From Adiantum capillus-veneris (taxonomy: Eukaryota > Streptophyta > Polypodiopsida > Polypodiales > Pteridaceae), in assembly GCA_014529385.2 (NCBI GenBank), contig CM043967.1, forward strand, positions 1,718,501-1,782,500: a DNA stretch of 64,000 bases, read 5' to 3'. The position numbers were made by a program, and so were the translations under genes. Positions 31,917-43,440 of the stretch are shown piece by piece (the stretch's first letter is position 1; the number at the start of each line of letters is the position of its first letter). Under the pieces are notes generated by a model that was given only the letters and a program-made list of their open reading frames with translations, was not told the DNA's origin and did not search any database.

Positions 31917-34900
31917 TCAAAGTAGCTGCCTGGAACTGCAATGGATCTATGCGTCTTGATGTGGAAGCTTTTGAGGATAGCTTTACTGGAAGAGACATCA
32001 TCTTTTACTCTGAGACACACTAGGCCCCTGGGCAATCCATGCCACACATCAGTGGATACAGGTGGGAGACAGCCTACAGACAGGAGACACGCTCAGAGCA
32101 CAGAGGGCGGGGCTCGGGGGGAGTGGCAGTGTTATTTAGAGAGGATCTGCAGCCACTGATACACATAGCCCGCAGGGACGAGCAAGCTAGGTACATGTGG
32201 GTGAGACTGAAAGCAGAGACAGGCAGATACCTCTATCTACCTATTTGCTACTTTCCCCCGAGTACATCAGTTTATGCATCACCCAGAGGACAGTCCCCTT
32301 TCTCTATTTTGGATGATGACATATGGGAGTTCTCTAGGGATGGTGACATTATCATCCTAGGGGACTTCAATGTTAGGACTGCCCATCACCAGGCAATGTT
32401 TTATGATACTTCAGAGGAGATGCTAAGAGAGCTAGATGTAGCAGAGACGGGCCTTTCTAGATTATCACACGATGTGGAATATACTGAGTATGGGCGACAC
32501 CTAATAGACATGGGCACTGCACATGGATTGGCCATCTTGAACGGCCTACAAAGATTTCCTGCTGCGGAGGTTTTACATGCTTCCCACACAGACATGGAGC
32601 CAGCACTGTGGACTATGTCATGGCACAGCCGAATCTCATCTCTAGTATCCAGGATCTCACAGTTGGGCCCAGACTGGTTGGGGTGGCAGTGGATCATGCT
32701 CTGGTGTCGATGACCATCTCCTTCCAGTTCAGTGTAGCACACAGGCCACGAGTAGCGGCCCCCACTCGCTACACATTCACACGGGAGACGGATTCTGTAT
32801 ACATGGATGGAATCTACAGACGCCTATGCACTGAGGACCCGGGGCGACCTCTGGAGGAGCTAACTACTATACTGACACAAACATTACATGAGGCAGCAGC
32901 AGAAGCATACCCACACACCAAGCCTGAGCAGAGCCGCCGATCAGGGAGAATGCCTCAGAACAGCTGGTACGATGAGGAGTGCCGCCAGACTAGAGCCAGA
33001 CTTCAGAAGGAGGTGCTGTTGGGGAACGTCACTCACAGACAGTCACAGATTGACTTCCGACGCCTGGTGCGGCGGAAGAAGAGGGCTTTTTTGGCTCGAC
33101 TCGAGCAGGATCTATATCAGCTATTCTTGAGTCAAGACTCGCGTGAGGCGTGGCGGCTTTTTCATGAGCATCCCCCCCCCCGCGGCTATTTCCTCCGCAG
33201 AGACCTGGGGTCAGTACGCATCATCTTTGTACACAGTACCTGGACAGCCGCCCCTCCCCGACCCCCGTGATCCATGCCCACACGCATGTGTCTTTTTCAC
33301 CGCTGAGATGGTGAAGAAAGCTATTGACAGGATGAAGACTGGGAGAGCATATGACAATGACGGCCTAGTTGCTGAGCATTTCATGCATGCCAAAGACCTA
33401 CTAGCAGAGCTTCTAGCAGTTATGTTTAACCGTGCCATGTGTGAGGGCCTACCGGACACTTGGAGCCTATCTACGATCGTACCTATCTTCAAATCAGGAG
33501 ACCCCATGGAGCCTTGGAATTATCGCACTATTATGATTGGGCACACACTGGCACGGTTGTATGCATCCATTCTTGAGCAACAGCTGAGTAGATGGGCTGA
33601 GAGGGAGGGAATACGTGCAACTGGGCAGGCAGGATTCAGGAGAGGCTTCTCTACTCTTGACCATATCTTGACACTCAGGGCCATCATCGAGGAAGGCAGA
33701 TCTCATGGGAGACGGATCTATTGTAGCTTTGTGGACTTCCGCAAAGCTTTCGACACAGTACCCGGAGCTAGACTGATGCGTAGACTACAGGAAATGGGGG
33801 TACCCACAGAACTCATTTGGGGGACCATGGCATTGTACAGATCAGTAGTAGGGCATGTACGCACCCCGGAGGGACTTTCTACACCGGTTCACTCCACTAT
33901 TGGGGTGAAGCAGGGCTGCCCGCTCTCTCCTACTCTTTTCGGTATGTATGTGGATGAGATTTCTGACTACATTGACACCGATGGAGATAAAGGTGCTCAG
34001 TTGGCATGGACATGGATTCCACTTTTGTTATATGCTGATGACATAGTGTTGATCTCCGAATCCCCAGAGGGAATGCAACGTCAATTGGATGCTTTGCATA
34101 CGTTTGCCCACGAAAGTGGTTTGTCTGTCAACCTGGGTAAAACCAAGGTTATGGTGTTTAATACCACCCCACAGTGGATCAGGAGGTCAGCACCTACATT
34201 CACATACGGCCAGGAGACTGTGGAGTACACAGACGCTTACACTTACCTTGGAGTGGTTTTTAGCGGACCTGCATTCTCACTCAGAAGAGCAGCTGAGACC
34301 AGACTTACTAGAGCCCACGCAGCATTGGGTAGATTGGAAAGGATGTGTTTGCAGGTTCAGTTTCAGGAGCCCCGGACGAAGCTCTGGCTCTTTGACACCT
34401 TGGTGGCTTCAGCATTGCTTTATGGAACCGAGATATGGGGACCTTCACTGGATCACCACGGGAGGCCGGGTCGCATAGACGGTTGGGGGAACATGGAGAA
34501 ACCTCTCGTTTCTATGATCTCGCGGCTCATTAGAGCCAAGGCATCAGTACCGCGAGCCATTATCCGAGCAGAGCTAGCGGCCCCCCCACTAGTGGTGGAG
34601 GCGCTCACCAGATCAGTCTCCTTCATAAACCGCACATGGGAACTTCCTAGAAACAGATATGCTCGCATAGCACTTGAATCCTCTCGACAGTTAGCCATAC
34701 AAGGAGATACAACATGCTGGTATGGGGAGATGACATCATGGTTTCAGGCACATGGGTTCAGCATCGACAGGCTGCCACCATTCCATTACTCATTGGATGC
34801 ACCATCTCTCACTCTTACACAGTCAGAGATCACCAAGCTCATCCGCCAAGACCTGACCCAACTAGACACCAGGAGGACATGGATACAACCAGCACAGGAA

Positions 34901-35599
34901 TTGGGCACGAAGATGGCTTTCTACAGAGACCACCTTCTCCAGCTCACGGAAGATGGTTTTGTGACGAGACCCAAATACATGGATACCCACTTGTCTCATG
35001 GGATATGATGTGCTATTGGCCAGTTACGCACATCCTCTCACCAATTGCGAATTGAAACTGGGAGATACAGCGGAGTACCAGCAGAAGACAGGACATGCCC
35101 CTTGTGTAACATGGAACCTGAGACAGAGCTACACTATACATGCCGCTGCCTCGTCTACTACGGGATACGAGGCCGATTCCACTGCTTGTTCAAAGAGGGT
35201 TTTGGACCACTCTCAAGAGTCATGGGATACGAAGAACAGAGATGTTTGGGTTTGTTCTTGCTCGAGCTGCGCAGACACAGAGATAGCGTGATGAATGGAG
35301 AGGCTAGCCAGTCTCAAAGACGGATCACAGACTTTTTCAGAGTAGACACGGGATAGCCGCAAGAGCCACTCCCACAGTAGAGCTCCCCCTTGTCTCACAC
35401 CAGAGGCACACTGATTGACCGAGTGATTGAATTGGGGGAATCAAGGCGCCCGCGACTGCGAAGAACTACACAGCATCGACGGAGGCTACGACAGAAGATT
35501 CGGAGCTCGCTGGCTAGGCATGCACGACGCCCGGTCAGACTACTAACCATGGAGGAAATTGATGAGATTCGCCAACGATCGATGATAGATCTCTTGTGA
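31917..35599 (+). pseudogene. LINE-delta ORF2: endonuclease and reverse transcriptase, lightly damaged
   Basis: The endonuclease opens with LKVAAWNCNGSMRLD at 31,917, and includes IIILGDFNVRT (32,348) and VAVDHALVSM. RT follows: WNYRTIMIGHTLARLYASI, GQAGFRRGFSTLDHILTLRA, FVDFRKAFDTVP, GVKQGCPLSPTLFGMYVDE and the catalytic LLYADDIVLISE near 34,030. A C-terminal CPLCNMEPETELHYTCRC zinc-like site is at 35,095. Defects by eye are a TAG at about 32,020, a frameshift near 32,600, a shift in a C-run at 33,171, and a CGA-to-TGA stop at 35,006 where LINE-gamma keeps CGA (Arg). With so few lesions the insertion is probably recent. Confidence 0.88.
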
Positions 35600-35821
35600 T
35601 TCAGCTATCCCAACAAGCCGCCCATTTTTTGCTTAGTTTGTTGCTTGGCTCACATCAACCAACTTAGGACCCCATAGTATATATCTTTGTTTTTGTATTG
35701 TTGTTAGGTTATTTTGTTACTCTGACTTTGTATCAGATCCACCACTTTGTAACTTTCGGGTCTCATAGGTCATTATGGCCTTTTGAAGACGTTAATATAA
35801 CATTTCATTTCATTTCATTTC

Positions 35822-35915
<94 letters not shown>
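35600..35915 (+). repeat. LINE-delta 3' UTR and (CATTT)n(CT)n tail
   Basis: The non-coding 3' end finishes GGTCATTATGGCCTTTTGAA, GACGTTAATATAAC, then several CATTT units and about 45 CT units (35,825-35,915). It has no poly(A). Confidence 0.85.
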
Positions 35916-35918
<3 letters not shown>

Positions 35919-36163
35919 GCGCGAGCAGGTCTGCAAGAGGACAATGGCGGGCTGCTGAGCGCACAGCTCTCTCTGTCTTAGCGCGAGCAGGCCTGTGGAG
36001 GGGACGACCTGCTGCTGCTGAGGTGACGAATTGCGTGCTGTGGAGGTGACGACCTGCTGCTGCTGTTGGGGATGAGTTGTGTGTTGTGGAGGTGACGACC
36101 TACAGTGGAGAGTAGCACGCTGGGCCTGTGGGGCAGCAAGGTACAGCAAACCCCCCCCCCCCC

Positions 36164-36204
<41 letters not shown>
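35916..36204. repeat. GC-rich spacer with repeats, C24 and (CT)n
   Basis: Repeated GCGCGAGCAGG and GAGGTGACGACCTGCTGCTG units lie at 35,920-36,110. C24 follows at 36,151-36,174, then (CT)n to about 36,205. It may be a leader of another LINE copy, but there is no coding sequence. Confidence 0.6.
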
Positions 36205-36207
<3 letters not shown>

Positions 36208-37070
36208 AGAGGCCTGGGGCCAGTATGCATCATCTTTGTACACAGTTCCTGAGCAGCCCCCCCTTTCCGACCCCCCCGATCCATGCCCGCACACGTGTTT
36301 TTTTTTTTCACCGCTGAGATGGTGAGGAAGGCCATTGACAGGATGAAGACTGGGAGAGCATATGATCATGATGACTTAGTGGCTGAGCATTTCATTCATG
36401 CCAAAGATCTACTAGCAGAGCTTCTAGCAGTTATGTTTAACCGTGCCATGTGTGAGGGCTTGCCTGATACCTGGAGCCTATCTACTATTGTACCTATCTT
36501 CAAGTCGGGAGACCCTATGGAGCCTGGGAACTATCGCACCATCATGATTGGACACACACTGGCACGGTTGTACACAACTATTCTTGAGCAGCAGCTGAGT
36601 AGATGGGCAGAGAGGGAGGGGATGCGCGCAGCCGGACAGGCAGGTTTCAGGAGAGGTTTTTCTACTCTTGACCATATCTTGACACTCAGAGCCATCATTG
36701 AGGAGGGTAGATCGCGTGGGAGACGGATCTATTACAGCTTTGTGGATTTCCGTAAAGCATTTGACACAGTGCCCAGAGCGAGATTGATGCGCAGATTACA
36801 ACAGATGGGAGTACCCACAGAGCTCATTTGGGGGGTCATGGCATTATATAGGTCAGTAATGGGGCATGTACGCACCCCAGAGGGTCTATCCACACCGGTT
36901 TACTCCACTGTTGGGGTGAAGCAGGGCTGCCTGCTCTCTCCTACTCTATTTGGTATGTATGTAGATGAGGTTTTTGACTACATTGAGAGACTACTCTATT
37001 TGGTATGTATGTAGATGAGGTTTCTGACTACATTGAGAGAGATGGTGATAGAGGTGCACAGCTAGGATTG
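36205..37070 (+). mobile_element. LINE-epsilon: RT fragment of the LINE-delta family
   Basis: It starts within ORF2 at the equivalent of 33,200 in LINE-delta, directly after a (CT)n tract. It carries MVRKAIDRMKTGRAYDHDD, the fingers-palm region GQAGFRRGFSTLDHILTLRA and VDFRKAFDTVPRARLM, and GVKQGCLLSPTLFGMYVDE. Just beyond, a 50-bp tandem duplication (36941-36990, 36991-37040) breaks the frame. The YADD box is missing: homology stops at about 37,070 against a gypsy RT fragment. Frame changes also occur in the T-run at 36,300. Confidence 0.83.
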
Positions 37071-37141
37071 TAGTGTTCTACTTGTTTCAGTAGGATTGAT
37101 CTTAAAAGTGGCTACCATTAGGTTAGGATCACTGGTGGAGA
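37071..37141 (+). pseudogene. Gypsy-E RT fragment, left piece
   Basis: It reads [12 protein letters not shown] followed by a TAG and VRITGGD, equivalent to Gypsy-A RT at 19,430. It is interrupted by Gypsy-D and continues at 40,578. Confidence 0.7.
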
Positions 37142-37735
37142 TGTCACAAAATGATGATGTGGCATGTCCACCCGGACGAGACCCTTTTGGAAACGGACAG
37201 ATCTAAAGTTTATAAGTTGTTCCAACTTATAAGGTCCCGTTCGATGGGGCCCTTGGGGACATAAGATGTAAAAAAATGGCGATTGCGAAGTATTGCTGAC
37301 GTGGCAAGCTGTACGAACAGCACCGCGAATCGCGTTGACAGTTGACGTGGCATCCGTACGGATTTTCGCAAATTACGAAACCTCCCTCTAGCGTTGGCTT
37401 TTGGGATTTGATGCTTTTGGAACCTATAGCTTTTAATGTAACTGCTTTTGAAAGGCCATGGGCCTATAAATTGATTGCCAGGATCTCTTTCTCTCTTAGA
37501 TTGGCTTGGGAGTACTGAGCAAAGAGGACCCTCGGACATTGTAACTTTGCTCAAGCATTAATATAAAAATAAGTACCGAAAGAGGCGCCAGATTTTGGGG
37601 CCAGCACCTCTGGGCACGGAATTATGCTAGGCCGTGTCGAATCTAATTTTAAAGTGTGTTAAAGTTGTGAAGTATTTTAAGTGATACTCTCGTGTGTTGT
37701 GCCAGATTTTTGACTCGGGGTGCCCAAGCTTGTAA
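37142..37735 (+). repeat. Gypsy-D 5' LTR
   Basis: TGACGTGGCA occurs at 37297 and 37343. The block TACCGAAAGAGGCGCCAG with TTTTGGGGCCAGCACCTC lies near 37,575-37,610. The end is near CTTGTAA; the exact 3' edge is uncertain by a few bases. Confidence 0.82.
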
Positions 37736-37801
37736 TAGTGGTATCAGAGCTTAGCTGATTTCCCTTCTACCTGGAAATCCGACCCTTTTACAGGGACATA
37801 C

Positions 37802-39293
37802 ATGGATTCAAATGACGAATCCCGCAAGAATCCGACGAACCCACCCGACAACTCCGGATCGGGTGAAAATATGGAAAATTCAAATGGACAATTGGAACAA
37901 GAGTATGGGCCTCCACGGCCTACGGAATATGAACAAAGGGAGATGCAACGTCAACAGCAGGTTGATGCTTGTGCTAAGCAGATGCTATAGTATTCGAAGG
38001 ATCCCTAGTATTCGAAATTTTTGACCCGGCACCCCACCCGATTGATGTGATGCATTCCCGATGACGTACGACCATCAACTCACCATTAAAGTCCGCATTG
38101 AAGAAACCACTTGCCCTGCGGATGTACACTGAAGATGAACTTGATGAAGTGATCGAACGACAAGTCAACCAAATATTGAAGGTTACGAAGCCTTCAAAGA
38201 GACGCAATAAGGGAACAAATTACCTTGGTTATTTGGGTCGACAATGTTTCTTTGCAATGCACGAAAAGCCAAGAAGCGTGTACGCTTCGAGGTGTGTCCA
38301 GTTCGTCCTCATCCTCTTCTAACAGTTCGGACAGCTCTTCCTGGTCTGATTCCAATGATGAGACACAAAAAGGGAAAGAAACAACAGAAGAACCAAAGAC
38401 ATGGAAAGAACAAGAAGAAGGCCAAGAAAAGCAAATTCCACCGCAGATCTCAAAAATTTTCTGATAGTTTTGAGGACTCCTCATCCTCTTCTGAGAGTTC
38501 GGACTCTGATGACCAGATGTTTTATTCAAAGAGGAAGCACTTTTATAGAGGCAATCTATACGACTTTCTCGAAGATAAGAGCAAGAAGACCAAAGAAGTC
38601 AAGGACGGTGGACAAGCAATAAAATTTGATACCTTTTCAGGTTTTCAAGATTCGCACGAGGCCCTTGCTTTTATTCAACAGTTAGACATAGTTTTTTCTA
38701 GAGGACGCTATTCAGAGTGCTCCAAGATTAGAAGGACAACATCCTATTTGAAAGGAAATGCACGAACATGGTGGTCCACTCTTCTACTACGAAAAGAAGC
38801 ACCGACAAAGTGGCTAAAGTTCAAGAGACTTTTTATTTCTTCGTGGCTCACTCAAGAGTACGAACGTGACGTGATTACCGCCTGAATCATCTTCGGATGG
38901 TAAAGGGAGATACTTTGGACACTTATCGCGAAAGATTTTGGGATGTTTTTCTACCTTATTCATCCTATAAAAAGATCAGTTTTAAGCAGCAAATCGAACG
39001 ATTTTGCTATGGATTGCCGAAAGAGATACGAGAGTACTACTTGTTACAAAAACCTGAGTCCATACATCAGACATACTAAGTAAGGATTTGCTATGCATTC
39101 ACGTAACTTGACTTATCCAACATATCAACCTTTGACAAGTGATGACAGAAGAAGAGGGAAGAAAGATACACGTTCCCGATTGACAGAGGAACAAAAAGAC
39201 GAATACCTCAAGACGGGAAAGTGTTTTGATTGTGGGGAACAAGGACATATATCTGCATGGTGCCCTAAAAGGCACAAGAATGAGAACGACTGA
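37802..39293 (+). pseudogene. Gypsy-D gag (frameshifted)
   Basis: It starts at ATG 37,802 (MDSNDESRKNPTNPPDNSG). An acidic, serine-rich middle follows (38,300-38,520). The capsid core at 38,530-39,080 has FYRGNLYDFLEDKSKKTKE, GNARTWWSTLLLRKEAPTKW, DTYRERFWDVFLPYSSYKK and QQIERFCYGLPKEIREYY. A CCHC knuckle CFDCGEQGHISAWCPK is at 39,225. Stops and shifts lie near 37,990, 38,100-38,240, 38,460 and 38,885. No pol follows. Confidence 0.83.
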
Positions 39294-39984
39294 TAGACTA
39301 AAATAGGATTGGGCGAGGAGATACTCATTCCAGAACAAGTATTGGTTAGAAAATTGAAAGAGGTACTGATGTGATGACAGTACTTTGCTTTATGACTTTA
39401 TGAATAGAATTTTGAAATAGAAATTCTTGAAGATGACTCTGATTTATGAAATTAAAGTTCTTTGGAAGGTCTAGTTGCTTGTGAACAGACAACAGGTGAA
39501 ATAGAGAACGAGATCATGATGAATTTGCATCTGAATGCAATCAGAAGCAATGACAATTGCAAAATGAACCCGATCACGTTTGAAGACAAGAATTGTGAAT
39601 TTTGAATGATGAATGATGATGAATGATTGGTTGGGATGACTGGATATTTTAGTGAGCGCATCAAGAGTTCCCGAGGGATAAGATGGCCACACAGGGTTCT
39701 AAGTGCATCAAGATTTCTGAACCGATGAGATGACTAGAACCGAATGATTGAAACACTCTGTTCAGTATGAACTCAGTGTCTGGTTGATGAACTGGAATTC
39801 CCGGAAATGATCACTCACGCATGTGATTGTGTTTGAGTGCAGGATTAAAAGATGGAATGATTGACGAAATGACTACAACATTTCGGTCTTGAGAAATCTA
39901 TGGACATGATCGCAATAAGAATTAGTTAATCCGACATCAGTGAGGAATAATCGAGGGCGATTACAATTCTTTCAAGAAGGGGTA

Positions 39985-40577
39985 TGTCACAAAATGCTAA
40001 CGTGACATGTCCACCCGGACGAGACCCTTTTGGAAACTGACATATCTAAAGTTTATAAGTTGTTCCAACTTATAGGGTCCCGTCCGATGGGGCCCTTGGG
40101 GACATAAGATGTAAAAAAAAGGAATATCGCGAAGTATTGTTGACGTGGCAAGCTGTACAGACAGCACCGCAAATCGTGCTGACAACTGACGTGGCATCCG
40201 TATGGATTTCCGCAAATTATGGAACCTCCCTCTAGCACTAGCTTTTGGGATTTGATGCTTTTGGAACATGTAGCTTTTCATGTAACTTCTTTTGAAAGGC
40301 CATGGGTCCATAAATTGATTGCCAGGGTCTCTTCCTCTCTCAGATTGGCTTGGGAGCACTGAGCAAAGAGGACTCTCGGACATTATAACTTCGCTCAAGC
40401 ATTAATATAAAAATAAATACCGAAAGGGGCGCCAAATTTGGGGCCAACACCTCTAGGCACGGAGCTACGTCGGGCCGTGTCGATCTAATTTTAAAGTGTG
40501 ATAAAGTTGTGAAGTATTTTAAGTTATTCTCTCGTGTGTCATGCCAGATTATTGACTTGGGGTGCCCAAGCCTGTAA
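39985..40577 (+). repeat. Gypsy-D 3' LTR
   Basis: It is collinear with the 5' LTR and visibly diverged. TGACGTGGCA lies at 40141 and 40187. It is followed by GAAGA, the right copy of the target duplication. Confidence 0.82.
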
Positions 40578-41060
40578 GAAGATATGTTTATAAAACTACA
40601 TTCAACACATCCTTCAGGTAGTACGAGTATTTGCTGATGCCTTTCAGTCTCATGAATGCTCATGCAACTGTCATTGGGATGATGGATCAAATCTTTTGAG
40701 AGCATATAGATAGTTTGTGTACATTTTTCAATGACGTACATTGTTTTCTCCAAATCCGAAGCACAACATCGAAAGCATTTGTTACAACTTGCAAGTTTTA
40801 AAAGCCCTGAGAATATAGATTGGGCATCAACAAGAAGAAGAGTGAATTCTTTTTAGTAGAGAAACGCTTTTTGTGACATTGTTTCATCCAAGGGTGTTAA
40901 CGCGGATTTAGCTACAGTGGCGTCCATTCGTGATCGGCCTATTTTTGAGGAACATACATGATGTAAGAAGTTTTTTGGGATTGTGCTCTTACTACTGGCG
41001 GTTTATTAGACTGTTTGCAGAGATTGCTTTGCCTTTGCTCTGTCACGTGCACATGGCTTT
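40578..41060 (+). pseudogene. Gypsy-E RT fragment, right piece
   Basis: It continues the RT of 37,071-37,141. TNA-type palm remnants lie near 40,640 in mixed frames, then FNDVHCFLQIRSTTSKAF-like and SVASIRD near 40,915, and DVRSFLGLCSYYWRFIRLF at about 40,960, the usual Ty3 RT connection motif. It is heavily decayed. Homology ends at about 41,050. No LTR of this element was found. Confidence 0.7.
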
Positions 41061-42426
41061 GTGTGCCACATGGACATGCTTCATCGGCTTCCAGAGCCAA
41101 TTTCCCACCTATCCCCAGATAGAGTGTCTAGAATCCTAGGAGGATCAGTACCTTGCATAATTGGATTGTACAAGTGTTTTGACATATCTTATTACACTAC
41201 AGTGGGCATCTGGCACGAGCCATTCCCCGCGTCAATTGGATTCCATTGTGGACAGGCGTGCAACAATTTCACCCAGAAACTTAGCCGAAGTCAAGTTTAT
41301 TAAAAAATCATTTTAATCATTTATTTTCATAACTTCATCTTCAACTTTTTCCCTATAACCAATATCTTGTCCTATAAAAGGAGCAATAGAGCCAACGTTT
41401 TGGATCAGATGAGCCAACGCCAGAGATCAGCCCAATGTTTTTGCAGATCAGCCCCTTGGTGTTTTGGACCTTCATTGCGAGCATCCGTGCTGGATGAACC
41501 ATAGCAGCCAGTGTTTTTCGTTTTCAGCCCTTCCCCTCGCCGGAAGAGCCACGGACTTGCTAACGCTAGTCTCTTTGTTGCAGCCTGAAGCTTTTGGCAG
41601 CACATCCAGCCTCTCCTCTAAGTCATTCCCTCGCCACATCGAGTGCTCACATTGCTGTCCATCATCTGCTCCATCATCAGCTGTGTTTTCAGCCTTGATT
41701 CTCGCGACAGACTCGCTGCGTTTTGGGTACCAGATCTGCGTTTTTGCAGCCAGCTTTCAGCCCTTTATTCCTCTTACATCGGGAGCGTAAATCAGCCTGA
41801 GATCTACCTCTTGGTGGTCATCAGCAACCCCACATCGAGACGGATCCAAAGGAGCATCAAATCAGCCCTAGAGGTGCTTCATTTTGAATAGTTTCCGCGG
41901 CGATGTTCCCCATCCGAGTCAGTAGAGTCTGCACTTGAGGTATTGCATGTGTTTACATTCCATTTAAGCAATCAAAAGCAAATACCACATCGGCAATGGT
42001 ATGGGGGGCCCTTACGTGACCTTAAGGGTCACTTCTCTAGGAGAGCATCAAGTACCAAGTACCAGCATTGGCATCGCCCAAGCACCTAGCAACGTTTTCA
42101 GACAGAAGAACCTCAACGTTTACAACCAGAAGTACCGTCAACAAATCAGCGTTTGTCAGCCCAGATCGTTAGCTTTTTAGCCTCATCCATCCAACATTTT
42201 TTAGCAGCACCATCATCGCAGATTTGAGCCCTTCAAAGGTGTAGTGTCTCCATGGATCGAGCCCTTAGCCTCCCCGTACTAAGCATCTACCACCAGCTCC
42301 AACTTCCCATCAACATCTCAGCATCTAGAACATTGTAATAACATTTGTGCAATCTAAAGCAAATACCTGTCTAACGATAGAGAGGGGGGCCCTTGGAGGG
42401 GGGTTTGGGACCCTATTTGGTGTCAG

Positions 42427-42427
<1 letters not shown>
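41061..42427. other. No gene; non-coding repeat-like DNA
   Basis: A TATA-like CCTATAAAAGG lies at 41,371. Two related stretches containing AAGCAAATACC and GGGGGGCCCTT recur at about 41,970-42,010 and 42,340-42,395, roughly 380 bp apart. This might be part of an LTR or untranslated leader, but no retroelement domain is visible. Confidence 0.4.

Positions 42428-42480
<53 letters not shown>
42428..42480. repeat. (CT)n microsatellite
   Basis: About 26 CT units. Unlike those at 29.9, 30.3 and 35.8 kb, there is no LINE 3' end before it. Confidence 0.95.
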
Positions 42481-42482
<2 letters not shown>

Positions 42483-42744
42483 GACTTACAGAACCTTCAC
42501 TCACAGTATCACTCTCTTTTCTTTCTAGTCTTTGCACATGTCTCATGAAGTAAAAGGAACTCTCTCATTTAGTAACAGGGACCTTGAGTACGCATTGAGC
42601 ACTCATCTTGAGCATTCACCATCAATCACTTCTGCTGGACATAACATGCGAAAATTGTAGAGTATCAGGTGGCAATCAATGCAAAACGGGGGGTGTTCGT
42701 ACAGCTGCCACAACATCAGTTTTTACGTAAGAGCTTGAGTGTGT

Positions 42745-42975
42745 GTGTTTCGTGCTTTATTTATGGCCCTAGGCCCTTGGGTCTACATCGGACGGGGTCC
42801 CATAAGGTGAGAACTTGTTTTAAAATTAGGCCACACGACAAGATTTGTAAGTTGGTAAAACTTCTTCAATTTCTTTTGATTTTTGTGTTGCTTCTATTAG
42901 GGTTTAGGCCCCTCGCTCGAGATTTGCAAGTCGGCTCAGATCTTCAGTGGCTTGACACGTCAACAATTTGTGAAA
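42745..42975 (-). repeat. LTR fragment of the Gypsy-C family
   Basis: Read on the minus strand from 42,975 it resembles the start of the Gypsy-C LTR: TCACAAATTGTTGACGTGTC, then AGGGGCCTAAACCCTA and GGACCCCGTCCGATG. Only the first third of the LTR is present, without its partner. Confidence 0.68.
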
Positions 42976-43440
42976 AATTCCATGACAGACCTGCTGTGTT
43001 TTGTGTGTCAAATCTGTATTTTTGCTGACGAGCAAAAGCATGTATTGGTGGTACCAAAAAGTAGTGTCTTGGACAATCCTTTGATAAGACCTTAACAAAC
43101 CCCTTTTTCATATTTTACACTTAAAATATGCTAACGTCTTATACATCAATGGTTAGCTTTTTTGAAAGTAGAATATTAAACTATAAGGTCTAATATCTTT
43201 TAGGATTTTTTTAAAACTTTTATTAATCTGCACCTTTTGTAAAGGGTACCACCAAAAAGTGCTAGAAGTGGTACCACCATTACATGCTTTGATGACTGCA
43301 ACTTAGCATGGCCACCAAGGGGTAAATCTCACGCTGATTTGCGCTCCCGATGTGAGAGGAATGAACAGCTGAAAGCTAAGTTTCAGTAATTAACGCAAGT
43401 TGAAGTGTAAAACCAGTATTACACTTAACCAAATGAGAGA

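Larger units (their letters stand above)
37142..40577 (+). mobile_element. Gypsy-D: gag-only, non-autonomous LTR element inserted in Gypsy-E
   Basis: LTRs at 37142-37735 and 39985-40577 start TGTCACAAAATG. PBS TGGTATCAGAGC is at 37739, and polypurine TCAAGAAGGGGTA is at about 39,972. The internal 2.2 kb encodes only a gag related to Gypsy-A, with no RT or integrase. Flanking 5-mers GGAGA (37137-37141) and GAAGA (40578-40582) form a target duplication with one mismatch. Joining the flanks restores the Gypsy-E sequence GGTGGAGATATG. Confidence 0.87.

Noticed and set aside
35825-35915. Long Ser/Leu or Arg/Glu repeat proteins from (CT)n and (GA)n tracts
   Set aside because: Pure microsatellite translation in every frame; no coding evidence.
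41061-42427. A gene or SINE in the non-coding stretch
   Set aside because: No A-box/B-box pair, no tRNA-like head and no coding frame could be supported; only two weakly related sub-repeats.
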